Source: an uncultured bacterium (GTDB lineage Bacteria > Fidelibacterota > Marinisomatia > Marinisomatales > UBA1611). From it: DNA of 6,273 nt. Numbering within the stretch: position 1 is the stretch's first letter; each line of letters begins with the position of its first letter. The position numbers were made by a program, and so were the translations under genes. Shown here in pieces: positions 1 through 5,874 of the stretch. The notes under the pieces are model-generated. The model saw only the letters and a list, made by a program, of their open reading frames with translations. It was not told where the DNA came from and ran no database searches. The stretch covers positions 1 through 6,273 of the forward strand of contig CALKMQ010000032.1 in the NCBI GenBank assembly GCA_938092125.1. The letters run 5' to 3'.

Positions 1-540
1 GATGATATTGACGAATTAAATCAAATGTCAAAAAAAGATTCCTTAAAAGTTAGTTTAAATACTATCCAAGCAATTTATATGCCTATAAATAAGCAAGACC
101 TATCGTTTATTGGTACTCAATTGCCAATGTATAATTTAGAAACAAAAATTATAGGAAATGAATCTTGGATGGATATTGATATTTTAGCTCAAGATATAAT
201 TGGCCCTCATTTACAAGGTCTTACCGTATTGAGTTCAGAATATCCTAAGTTTGGAATGACAAACTCTTCTGATTTGGACAGAGTGTTTTCAATGGGATAT
301 GACCAAGGGTATTTCATTAATTCACTTATAAAATTAAGTACAAACTCTAGACGTAAATATAGAAATTTACTTCAAGAAGGTGATTTATTTATGGGTGCAT
401 CTTCCCTTATTGAACTTGGTGGTTTAAATAAAAATGAAAATCAAATTGTTAGAGTACTTGAATATAAAAAAAGTAAGATGGGTACAATCGGGTATTTTAA
501 TGGAAAAAGTTTAGTAGAAAATCAACCATCAATAAAATAG
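1..540 (+). CDS. Periplasmic-binding-protein-fold protein (Peripla_6 / LpoA-like), 3' part only
   Basis: The reading frame is open from base 1 with eight sense codons before the first ATG at 25. The gene therefore almost certainly starts upstream of the window, and the ATG is internal. About 179 residues are visible, ending at the TAG at 538-540. The segment around AIYMPINKQDLSFIGTQLP, followed by YNLETKIIGNESW and a glycine-containing stretch ending in GLTVLSSEY, resembles the second lobe of type 1 periplasmic binding proteins. In these, a 'which compound is this' strand is followed by 'better target/site' segments, as in ABC-type branched-chain amino acid binding proteins and the LppC/LpoA penicillin-binding-protein activators. 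A later FSMGYDQGYFINSLI helix also fits. The family call is from remembered patterns, not a search. A cell-wall role (LpoA-like) is suggested only by the following pgeF and uppP; a plain solute-binding or ligand-sensing protein is equally possible. The signal peptide and N-terminal lobe are not visible. Confidence 0.6.
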   Translation, partial: DDIDELNQMSKKDSLKVSLNTIQAIYMPINKQDLSFIGTQLPMYNLETKIIGNESWMDIDILAQDIIGPHLQGLTVLSSEYPKFGMTNSSDLDRVFSMGYDQGYFINSLIKLSTNSRRKYRNLLQEGDLFMGASSLIELGGLNKNENQIVRVLEYKKSKMGTIGYFNGKSLVENQPSIK

Positions 541-608
541 CACAAAACCAATGGGATGACTTTAGTCCTGATTTACCTATTCCGGGAATAAGAATTGCTT
601 TTTCAAAT
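537..608 (+). other. Likely N-terminal coding extension of pgeF using a non-canonical start
   Basis: The pgeF frame stays open upstream of 609 back to a TAA at 498-500. From 537 it reads IAQNQWDDFSPDLPIPGIRI then AFSN. This looks like the usual N-terminal region of the family, which has a tryptophan, a 'lpgi' turn and a beta strand ending in FS/TR. No ATG, GTG, TTG or CTG occurs in frame between 501 and 608. The ATA at 537-539 overlaps the upstream TAG stop as ATAG, which mimics the common four-base ATGA coupling arrangement. With it the protein would be about 229 residues, closer to the usual family size of roughly 240. ATC at 528 and ATT at 579 are alternatives, and so is a base error that destroyed an ATG. 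The open frame is observed; the start codon is inferred. Confidence 0.45.
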
Positions 609-1226
609 ATGAGTTTTAGTATTGAATCTAATGGTGATTTGTTTAATTTTTGTGATAATGTTGGACTGGACCCTAAGAGGTTAGTTTCCATAAATCAGGT
701 ACATTCATCAAAAATTATTTCAGTAAAACGCGCAGGTCATTATGAATCTTCAGATGGAATAATTAACGTTGGTGGGAATTTGGTATGCTCTATCAAAGTT
801 GCAGATTGCTTACCTATATATTTTATAAATAGAATTTCAAAGACAATAGGTCTTGTGCATGCCGGATGGCGTGGACTGTCTTTAGGCATAATAAATGAAT
901 ATATTAAAAATGTAAAAAAAAATAATGAAAGAGCATCAGATAACTATGTTTTTATTGGACCATCCATAAAAAAATGTTGTTTTAAAATTCAAAATGATGT
1001 TCTCAATCATTTTGATTCTAGATTCTATTCAAAAAATAATGATATACACTACCAGGTAGATTTACAAAAATGGGCAGTTAATCAGATTATGAATCTAAAT
1101 ATAAAAAACGATAAAATATTTGTTATTGATAAATGTACTTATTGTTACAAAGACTTGTATGAATCCTTTAGAAGAGATGGTGGCGCCGCTGGAAGAATGT
1201 ATGCATTGTTAGGCTGGCTTAAATAA
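609..1226 (+). CDS. pgeF: Peptidoglycan editing factor / multicopper-type purine nucleoside phosphorylase family protein (YfiH/YlmD/LACC1)
   Basis: Counting from the ATG at 609, the protein has 205 residues and carries the family's metal-site triad: His32 in NQVHS, Cys67 in VADCLP and His84 in VHAGWRGL. Further signatures are IGPSIKKCCF (residues 117-125) and, at the C terminus, CTYCY followed by SFRRDGGAAGRM (176-197). Members of this cytoplasmic family have been described as Cu/Zn 'laccase domain' proteins with purine nucleoside cleavage activity. E. coli YfiH (PgeF) is reported to remove the consequences of L-Ser misincorporation in place of L-Ala by MurC. The neighbouring uppP also belongs to peptidoglycan metabolism. 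The ATG at 609 probably does not mark the true N terminus. The same frame upstream encodes the family's first beta strand (IPGIRIAFSN), but has no ATG, GTG or TTG (see the 537-608 entry). No Shine-Dalgarno precedes 609. The gene ends TAA at 1224-1226, sharing its last base with the uppP ATG. Confidence 0.9.
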   Translation: MSFSIESNGDLFNFCDNVGLDPKRLVSINQVHSSKIISVKRAGHYESSDGIINVGGNLVCSIKVADCLPIYFINRISKTIGLVHAGWRGLSLGIINEYIKNVKKNNERASDNYVFIGPSIKKCCFKIQNDVLNHFDSRFYSKNNDIHYQVDLQKWAVNQIMNLNIKNDKIFVIDKCTYCYKDLYESFRRDGGAAGRMYALLGWLK

Positions 1227-1984
1227 TGAGTATATTTGATATTATTATTCTTGGCATTTTACAAGGTATTACAGAATTTTTACCTGTAAGTAGTTCAGGG
1301 CATTTGGTTTTAGCTCAATACATACTTGGGATTGATTCACCGGGGAATACCTTAGAAATATTATTTCATGTAGGAACCTTATTTAGCGTGATTTATGTTT
1401 TCAATAAAGATTTAAAATCGATAGTTATTTCTTTAAATGAAAGAACTACACAAAAACTTATCATTTTCATAATCATTGCAACAATTCCAGCAGTGATTGT
1501 AGGCCTTATATTTAAGAATCATATAATTAATTTGTTTAGTAGTAAAGTATCTGTTGGTTATGCTTTATTATTAACAGGCGCAATTTTGACATTGTCAATT
1601 AATTTTAAGAATAGAAATAAATCATTGTCTTACGTATATTCGCTTTTAATTGGTCTGTCTCAAGCCATGGCTATCATACCAGGAATATCGAGGTCAGGTG
1701 CAACTATATCAATATCAATGCTACTTGGCATTCCGCCTAAAGAAGCGGCACGGTTTTCTTTTTTACTTTCAATTCCTGTAATTATCGGTGCTGGTCTTTT
1801 AGGGTTTTTTGAACTAGAATCGTACGTTTTATTAAAACCTAATTTGATAATTACAGCAATTTTGACCTCATTTATTGTTGGTACTTTATCTTTAAAAATT
1901 TTACTAAAAATATTAGAGGTTGGCAGGTTTCATTTTTTTGGTGTCTATTGTGTTATCGCTGGAATCGTAGCTGTCCTTTCATAA
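1226..1984 (+). CDS. uppP: Undecaprenyl-diphosphate phosphatase (BacA/UppP family)
   Basis: This 252-residue polytopic inner-membrane protein removes a phosphate from undecaprenyl diphosphate, regenerating the lipid carrier for peptidoglycan and other envelope polymers; the family can confer bacitracin tolerance. Both signature regions are intact. The first is ILQGITEFLPVSSSGHLVL at residues 11-29, with Glu17 and His26 matching E. coli Glu21 and His30. The second is PGISRSGATIS at 152-162, with the catalytic-type Arg156. Position 13 is Gln where E. coli has Glu17; Gln is common in other family members, so activity should be retained. FHVGTLFSV (47-55) and the helix-rich remainder also match. 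The length is at the short end of the family range (about 250-280). The ATG overlaps the pgeF stop by one base (TAATG), implying translational coupling. No Shine-Dalgarno is visible. Confidence 0.96.
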   Translation: MSIFDIIILGILQGITEFLPVSSSGHLVLAQYILGIDSPGNTLEILFHVGTLFSVIYVFNKDLKSIVISLNERTTQKLIIFIIIATIPAVIVGLIFKNHIINLFSSKVSVGYALLLTGAILTLSINFKNRNKSLSYVYSLLIGLSQAMAIIPGISRSGATISISMLLGIPPKEAARFSFLLSIPVIIGAGLLGFFELESYVLLKPNLIITAILTSFIVGTLSLKILLKILEVGRFHFFGVYCVIAGIVAVLS

Positions 1985-2004
1985 CCTTAAAAACAATATA
2001 TAAT
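1976..2004 (+). promoter_or_regulatory. Possible promoter immediately upstream of holA
   Basis: A perfect TATAAT lies at 1999-2004 in the short gap after uppP. A poor -35 candidate (CTTTCA, 1976-1981) lies 17 bases upstream. Transcription would start around 2011-2013, at or beside the holA ATG, giving an almost leaderless message. In DNA this AT-rich a TATAAT by chance is likely, so this is a weak call. Confidence 0.22.
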
Positions 2005-2012
2005 TAATTCAA

Positions 2013-2987
2013 ATGGATGATATAAAACATATTTTATTAAATCTTAAATCCGGTGAAATAAATAATGTATATGTTTTAAAAGGCGAAGACCTTTTCCTTC
2101 AAAATTTTTTTATTGAGAAGCTTTCTAATAAATTATCTCTAGATTCATCGTGCTCGAAAGAATTGTTAACCCCAAATGAATTATCAGGCAAAGAAATATT
2201 AGATAAGATCTTATCTTCAGACCTATTTAACTCAAAAAAATTAATTATTTTGAGAGACCCTCAACAAATTAAAGGCAAAGCTTCAAAAGAACTCATTAGC
2301 TATTGTGACAAACCTATCATAAATCATTTTTTAGTCCTTATTTGCGATAATTATTTAGACAAAAGTTCTTTTTTTAAAAATTTATCTCCAAAAATTCCTT
2401 TTGTAAATGTATCCACTCCATTTCAAAGTCAAATGATTAAATGGGCTAATTTTTTTGTAAAAGAAAATAAAAAAAATATTTCACAAGGTGTACTCAAAGA
2501 AATTATCAATATTTGTGGCGATTCTCTTTATAACTTAAAAAATGAAATTGATAAATTTTGTTTAATGACTGAAAAAAAAAATCTAAAAATTGAGCATATA
2601 AATTTTGATAGTTCTTTTTCAAGAAGTAGAAAGAGATGGGAGCTAATGTCTTCCTTAGGGGCAAGGGATTTAAAAAAATCAATTAAATTAGCCAAGTCTA
2701 TTATTGATAGTTCAGAAACAATGATTTCTTTAATCTTCCCAATGACGGCTTTATTTCAGGAATTATTTTTCGTGAAAATGAATAATGGAACTTTTATTAA
2801 ACCCCATAGTTATATACCATTATCAACGCTACTAAAAAATAATTTAACAAATTATGCAAAAAATTATTCAGTTGAGGATATAGAAGTAGCAATAAACGAG
2901 TTAAAAAAAATTGAAATTAGACAAAAAACTACAAACACAGACAGTGAATCAGAGCTCATCAACTTTATTTACAATGCCCTTGGATAA
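2013..2987 (+). CDS. holA: DNA polymerase III subunit delta
   Basis: The product (324 residues; the family is usually about 330-345) is the delta subunit of the clamp loader, which opens the beta sliding clamp at primed sites. It is cytoplasmic and works with delta' and the DnaX subunits. The order of segments matches HolA. VYVLKGEDLFLQNFFIEKL (19-37) is the opening strand-helix. ILSSDLFNSKKLIILRDPQ (66-84) resembles the beta-binding region 'a..lpLF..rrlv.v'. KWANFFVKEN (143-152) and ICGDSLYNLKNEIDKFCL (167-184) form the 'a..L....g.dl..l.nElekL' lid region. The C-terminal helical collar domain follows (about 207-324). Delta has no Walker motif of its own, and none is seen here. The start is 28 bases after uppP with no Shine-Dalgarno. 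A run of ten A at 2572-2581 falls in the coding region (Glu-Lys-Lys-Asn) but the frame stays open. The last 14 bases overlap the next gene in another frame. Confidence 0.9.
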   Translation: MDDIKHILLNLKSGEINNVYVLKGEDLFLQNFFIEKLSNKLSLDSSCSKELLTPNELSGKEILDKILSSDLFNSKKLIILRDPQQIKGKASKELISYCDKPIINHFLVLICDNYLDKSSFFKNLSPKIPFVNVSTPFQSQMIKWANFFVKENKKNISQGVLKEIINICGDSLYNLKNEIDKFCLMTEKKNLKIEHINFDSSFSRSRKRWELMSSLGARDLKKSIKLAKSIIDSSETMISLIFPMTALFQELFFVKMNNGTFIKPHSYIPLSTLLKNNLTNYAKNYSVEDIEVAINELKKIEIRQKTTNTDSESELINFIYNALG

Positions 2988-3564
2988 GAAAAGAAAAAAA
3001 TATAGTTATACTGACGAAAAATTAATGTCTCTGTTTCAAGGTGGAGATGAAAACGCTTATATCGTGCTTGTAAACAGGTATAAAGACAAGCTGATAAATT
3101 TTATCTACCACTACTTAAAAGATCCTGAATCTGCGGAAGATGTCGTTCAAGAAACAATGATTAAACTTTATCAAAAAAAACATTATTATAAAGAAATAGC
3201 TAAATTTTCGACTTGGCTTTACACGATTGCAAAAAATTTAGCAAATACTGAATTAAGAAAGAGAAAGAACAGAAAAACTACCCTTTTAAGTCATTTTAGC
3301 AATGATGATAATACCTACGAAATACCTAGTGATGATTTAGAAATTGGGCAACATGTTCAAACTGATATTGTAACTGAAATCATTAAGAAAGCTATCAATA
3401 AATTATCGGAAAAATTTAAAACTGTTATAATTTTGAGAGATATCCAAGAAATTCCTTATGAAGAAATAAGTGAAATTATCGGCGTCCCAATAGGTACAGT
3501 TAAATCAAGAATAAATCGAGCTAGATTGCAGTTGCAAGTTGAACTAAAACATCTAAGAGAATAG
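2974..3564 (+). CDS. ECF-type RNA polymerase sigma factor (sigma-70 family, RpoE-like)
   Basis: A 196-residue sigma factor that would direct RNA polymerase to a dedicated promoter set. Numbering is from the ATG at 2974. Region 2 runs from about 17 to 100: the GGDENAY segment (23-29), then DPESAEDVVQETMIKLYQ (50-67, core-binding helix), then FSTWLYTIAKNLANTELRKR (78-97, -10 recognition). A polar linker is followed by region 4 at about 140-187. This contains the helix-turn-helix YEEISEIIGVPIGTVKSRIN, which reads the -35 element. No region 1.1 or 3 is present, as expected for the ECF group. An upstream ATG at 2911 is in frame, but the 21 extra residues would be the holA end read out of frame and match nothing. 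The 2974 start leaves a 14-base overlap with holA. The following gene looks like its anti-sigma partner. The signal and target promoters cannot be told from this window. Confidence 0.93.
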   Translation: MPLDKKRKKYSYTDEKLMSLFQGGDENAYIVLVNRYKDKLINFIYHYLKDPESAEDVVQETMIKLYQKKHYYKEIAKFSTWLYTIAKNLANTELRKRKNRKTTLLSHFSNDDNTYEIPSDDLEIGQHVQTDIVTEIIKKAINKLSEKFKTVIILRDIQEIPYEEISEIIGVPIGTVKSRINRARLQLQVELKHLRE

Positions 3565-3567
3565 GAG
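3564..3567 (+). promoter_or_regulatory. Shine-Dalgarno GGAG before the putative anti-sigma gene
   Basis: GGAG begins on the last base of the sigma stop codon and sits 11 bases before the ATG at 3579. The spacing is slightly long but it supports that start. It is the only clear Shine-Dalgarno-like element in front of any gene in this window. Confidence 0.55.
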
Positions 3568-3578
3568 TACATATTGAT

Positions 3579-4106
3579 ATGAACCGTTATGAATTTGAAG
3601 ATTTAATATCTGATTACTTAGAAGGAAAAATGACTTTTAAAAAGATAAAAGAGTTTGAGTCATTTTTGAAAAACAACGAAGAATATAGAATTTTAGTTAA
3701 TAATGTTAGAAATTCCATTTCAGATTTAAATGGATTAGATAAAGTTGCTGTATCAAATAGGTTTAATGAAAAATTATTATCAAAATTAAAAAATGAAAAA
3801 TCTATTAATATTAATGATGATAAAAACTTTTTTGGTTTTTCGCCGAGAGACGCCGCTATGTTTTCAACTCTTTGTCTTTTTGTAATCTTTTTAAGTTATT
3901 CATTGATTGACTTCGAAAATGATTTTTCTCCAAGTTTAAGTGAAAGCACAAGACCTATTGATGAGAACCATCAAAATTTTAAAAGTTCAAAATTTAGAAA
4001 AGGCGATAACAATTTTGCTTCTGATTCTCCATTAGATTCCTTGAAGAAAAGCGATAAAAAATATAAGGAAAACAAAAACAATAAAATTAAATTTGTAAAT
4101 AATTAG
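3579..4106 (+). CDS. Putative zinc-free transmembrane anti-sigma factor
   Basis: I do not recognise this 175-residue protein by a family motif; the call comes from context and layout. It starts 14 bases after the ECF sigma stop, the usual place for a cognate anti-sigma. The N-terminal ~75 residues are helical and charged. The pattern 'F.dLIsdYLeGkm....i.eFEsFLknNeeyr.Lv' (about 6-40) resembles the anti-sigma domain pattern 'yldgeLs..e...fe.HL..C..C'. The zinc ligands are replaced, with Phe, Asn and Tyr where His, Cys and Cys would be. A single hydrophobic segment, AAMFSTLCLFVIFLSYSLI (92-110), is a probable membrane span and contains the only Cys. The ~65-residue tail is Ser, Asp, Asn and Lys-rich, low in complexity, and would be periplasmic if the N terminus is inside. 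It could instead be an unrelated membrane protein. Expected role: holding the sigma factor at the inner membrane until a signal arrives. Confidence 0.55.
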   Translation: MNRYEFEDLISDYLEGKMTFKKIKEFESFLKNNEEYRILVNNVRNSISDLNGLDKVAVSNRFNEKLLSKLKNEKSININDDKNFFGFSPRDAAMFSTLCLFVIFLSYSLIDFENDFSPSLSESTRPIDENHQNFKSSKFRKGDNNFASDSPLDSLKKSDKKYKENKNNKIKFVNN

Positions 4107-4143
4107 AAAAAATTTATAGCTGTTTTTAATTTTATTAAATACT

Positions 4144-4172
4144 TGGTAAATTGTCATAATTCTTGCTAATAA
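4144..4172 (+). promoter_or_regulatory. Possible promoter for the diguanylate cyclase gene
   Basis: TTGGTA (4144-4149) and TAATAA (4167-4172) are 17 bases apart in the only sizeable gap of the window (4107-4180). This would place the transcription start at about 4179-4181, on the ATG, so the message would be leaderless. Neither box is a strong match. CATAAT at 4155-4160 is an alternative -10 without a good -35. The gap shows no GC-rich hairpin and no obvious ECF-type -35 (GGAACTT-like) box. Confidence 0.22.
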
Positions 4173-4180
4173 CAAGATAC

Positions 4181-5866
4181 ATGATGAATAAAAAATCTAT
4201 AAACACTCTTATATTACTTGTCTTTTGTTTAAACGTAATATTGCTCGTCTTTTTAAAAGGCTCAAATGATGTTATAGATCTTTTTTTAAGGTTGCTAGTT
4301 TTTCCTGGACTAGTTTGGATCTTGTATTTTTATTTTAAATCATTAGATTCTTCGATTGAAGTAGAAGACTCTGAAAAGATTTTTAGTAAAAATGATTTTG
4401 AACTTGATAGAGCCCCAGAATCTCACTTTCAAGATTTAATTAATTTAAGTTTTTTGTTTCTAAAAGATTTAAATAAAAATTTTGAAGCTTCTATGTTTTT
4501 TCTTCAACCTAGTTCAAATTGTTTTGCAATTAAAGACTCTATGTCTGATAACTTTTTTGAAAAGATCTCTACAGATAGTAAAGTTTTGAAAAATATAGCT
4601 CACACAAAAAAATCAATTATTATTTATCAAAAAGATAATAAAGAAATATGGGAAGAGATATACAAAAACAACTCACACAGAGGAAGTGAATGTATGATTA
4701 TTCAACCTCTTTTTTTAAATGGTATCTTGACTGGATTGCTGGTTGTCCACATGAAACACTTTAGTGATTTAAATCCGAATGATCAAATAATGATTGAACA
4801 TTTAGCAGCAATAATATCTCTAGAAATTTTAAACTTAGATGTTTTAGAAAAGACAATTAACAAAAAAGAGGATCAGTCAAGAGTATTTGATTTATTATTA
4901 CAAATAAATTTTAAACATTCTGAAGCCGATATTTTAAATAAATATAGAAACTTAATTCATTATTTTTTCAATTATGATTGTTTGACCTTTTCTATGCTTG
5001 ATGCTGATTCTAATAATGCAGATATCAAATTGATTGATGGTATCAAAAAGTATTTACCTCAAGATAATCATTTTAATGTTAATGGAACAATAAATGGGTT
5101 GCCGTATGTTAAAAATTGTAAAATTAATAGTGCTGATAATAATTATAATTTATTTAGGTTCTCATCCTCTGAACAAAATCATGAAACTGAAAATAGTTTT
5201 TTAGGCTTTCCAATCATTGTCAATGATAACCTTTGGGGCGCAATATTGATTGAACGTTTTAATAATCAGGTTTTTAATGAAAATGATGAAAAGTTATTAT
5301 CATTAATTTGTAAAGCTCTTCAAGCAAATATGCTTTGGCATATCGAATATCAGAATATGTATGAAAATGCAATAAAAGATGGTCTTACGGGGCTACTCAA
5401 TCATAAAACATATATAGATAGAGCAAATCAGGAGATAGAGAGAGGTAGGCGTTTTCAACATCGTTTAGTATTTTTGATTTTTGATCTTGATAAGTTTAAA
5501 AGAATTAATGATACATTTGGACATCCTTATGGTGATTATGTTATCAAAACAACTTCTAATATTATAAAGAAAAACGTACGTAGTATTGACCTAGTTGCAA
5601 GGTATGGTGGTGAAGAGTTTGCTGTAGTTCTGGTTAATACAAACACCGAGGCAGCATTAGCTGTTGCCAAGAGAATTGTTAAAAATATTGAGGAGTATAA
5701 CTTTACTATGAACGATAATGATGTAAATATGACCATTAGCTGTGGCCTATCTGAGTATCCAAGTGATTCAGATAATCTAAAAGATTTAATACAATTTGCT
5801 GATGAAGGCCTTTATAAAACAAAAGATAATGGTGGAAACGACGTCACGGTGTACAGTACAATCTGA
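4181..5866 (+). CDS. Membrane-anchored GAF-GAF-GGDEF diguanylate cyclase
   Basis: The 561-residue product should make cyclic di-GMP from two GTP. Two hydrophobic segments at about 8-25 and 30-52 form an N-terminal membrane hairpin with almost no periplasmic loop, so sensing is probably cytoplasmic. Residues ~80-216 and ~232-386 look like two divergent GAF domains: each ends in an 'l.G.l.v' strand (ILTGLLVVHMKHF; NLWGAILIERF) then a helix containing 'ND' or 'ENDEKLLSLI'. A short linker helix leads to DGLTGLLNHKTY and the GGDEF domain (~400-561). Its active site is intact: FDLDKFKRIND (435-444) supplies a metal-binding Asp, and GGEEF lies at 476-480. RSID (467-470) sits five residues before GGEEF, the position of the RxxD product-inhibition site. 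I chose ATG 4181 over a TTG at 4163; ATG 4184 is also possible. No Shine-Dalgarno is seen. The GAF ligands are unknown. Confidence 0.92.
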   Translation: MMNKKSINTLILLVFCLNVILLVFLKGSNDVIDLFLRLLVFPGLVWILYFYFKSLDSSIEVEDSEKIFSKNDFELDRAPESHFQDLINLSFLFLKDLNKNFEASMFFLQPSSNCFAIKDSMSDNFFEKISTDSKVLKNIAHTKKSIIIYQKDNKEIWEEIYKNNSHRGSECMIIQPLFLNGILTGLLVVHMKHFSDLNPNDQIMIEHLAAIISLEILNLDVLEKTINKKEDQSRVFDLLLQINFKHSEADILNKYRNLIHYFFNYDCLTFSMLDADSNNADIKLIDGIKKYLPQDNHFNVNGTINGLPYVKNCKINSADNNYNLFRFSSSEQNHETENSFLGFPIIVNDNLWGAILIERFNNQVFNENDEKLLSLICKALQANMLWHIEYQNMYENAIKDGLTGLLNHKTYIDRANQEIERGRRFQHRLVFLIFDLDKFKRINDTFGHPYGDYVIKTTSNIIKKNVRSIDLVARYGGEEFAVVLVNTNTEAALAVAKRIVKNIEEYNFTMNDNDVNMTISCGLSEYPSDSDNLKDLIQFADEGLYKTKDNGGNDVTVYSTI

Positions 5867-5874
5867 ACTGAACT

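Noticed and set aside
25..27. ATG 25 as the start of the first gene
   Set aside because: The frame is open to the window edge and the encoded region is the middle of a binding-protein fold, so the ATG is internal.
497..691. Open frame on the minus strand (64 residues)
   Set aside because: It lies opposite the end of the PBP-fold gene and the start of pgeF, shows no recognisable domain, and is explained by the AT-rich coding strand.
2911..2973. Earlier in-frame ATG for the sigma factor
   Set aside because: The extra 21 residues are the holA C-terminal codons read in another frame and do not resemble an ECF N terminus; ATG 2974 gives the expected length.
4101..4131. Possible terminator after the putative anti-sigma gene (AATTAGAAAAA paired with TTTTTAATT)
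   Set aside because: The stem is almost all A-T with a bulge and no GC core; such pairings are common by chance in this sequence.
4163..4180. TTG start for the diguanylate cyclase
   Set aside because: Two ATG codons follow at 4181 and 4184, directly before a normal membrane-anchor N terminus, and TTG 4163 has no ribosome binding site.
5536..5736. Open frame on the minus strand (66 residues)
   Set aside because: It lies wholly opposite the conserved GGDEF catalytic core; its hydrophobic look comes from the antisense of charged codons.
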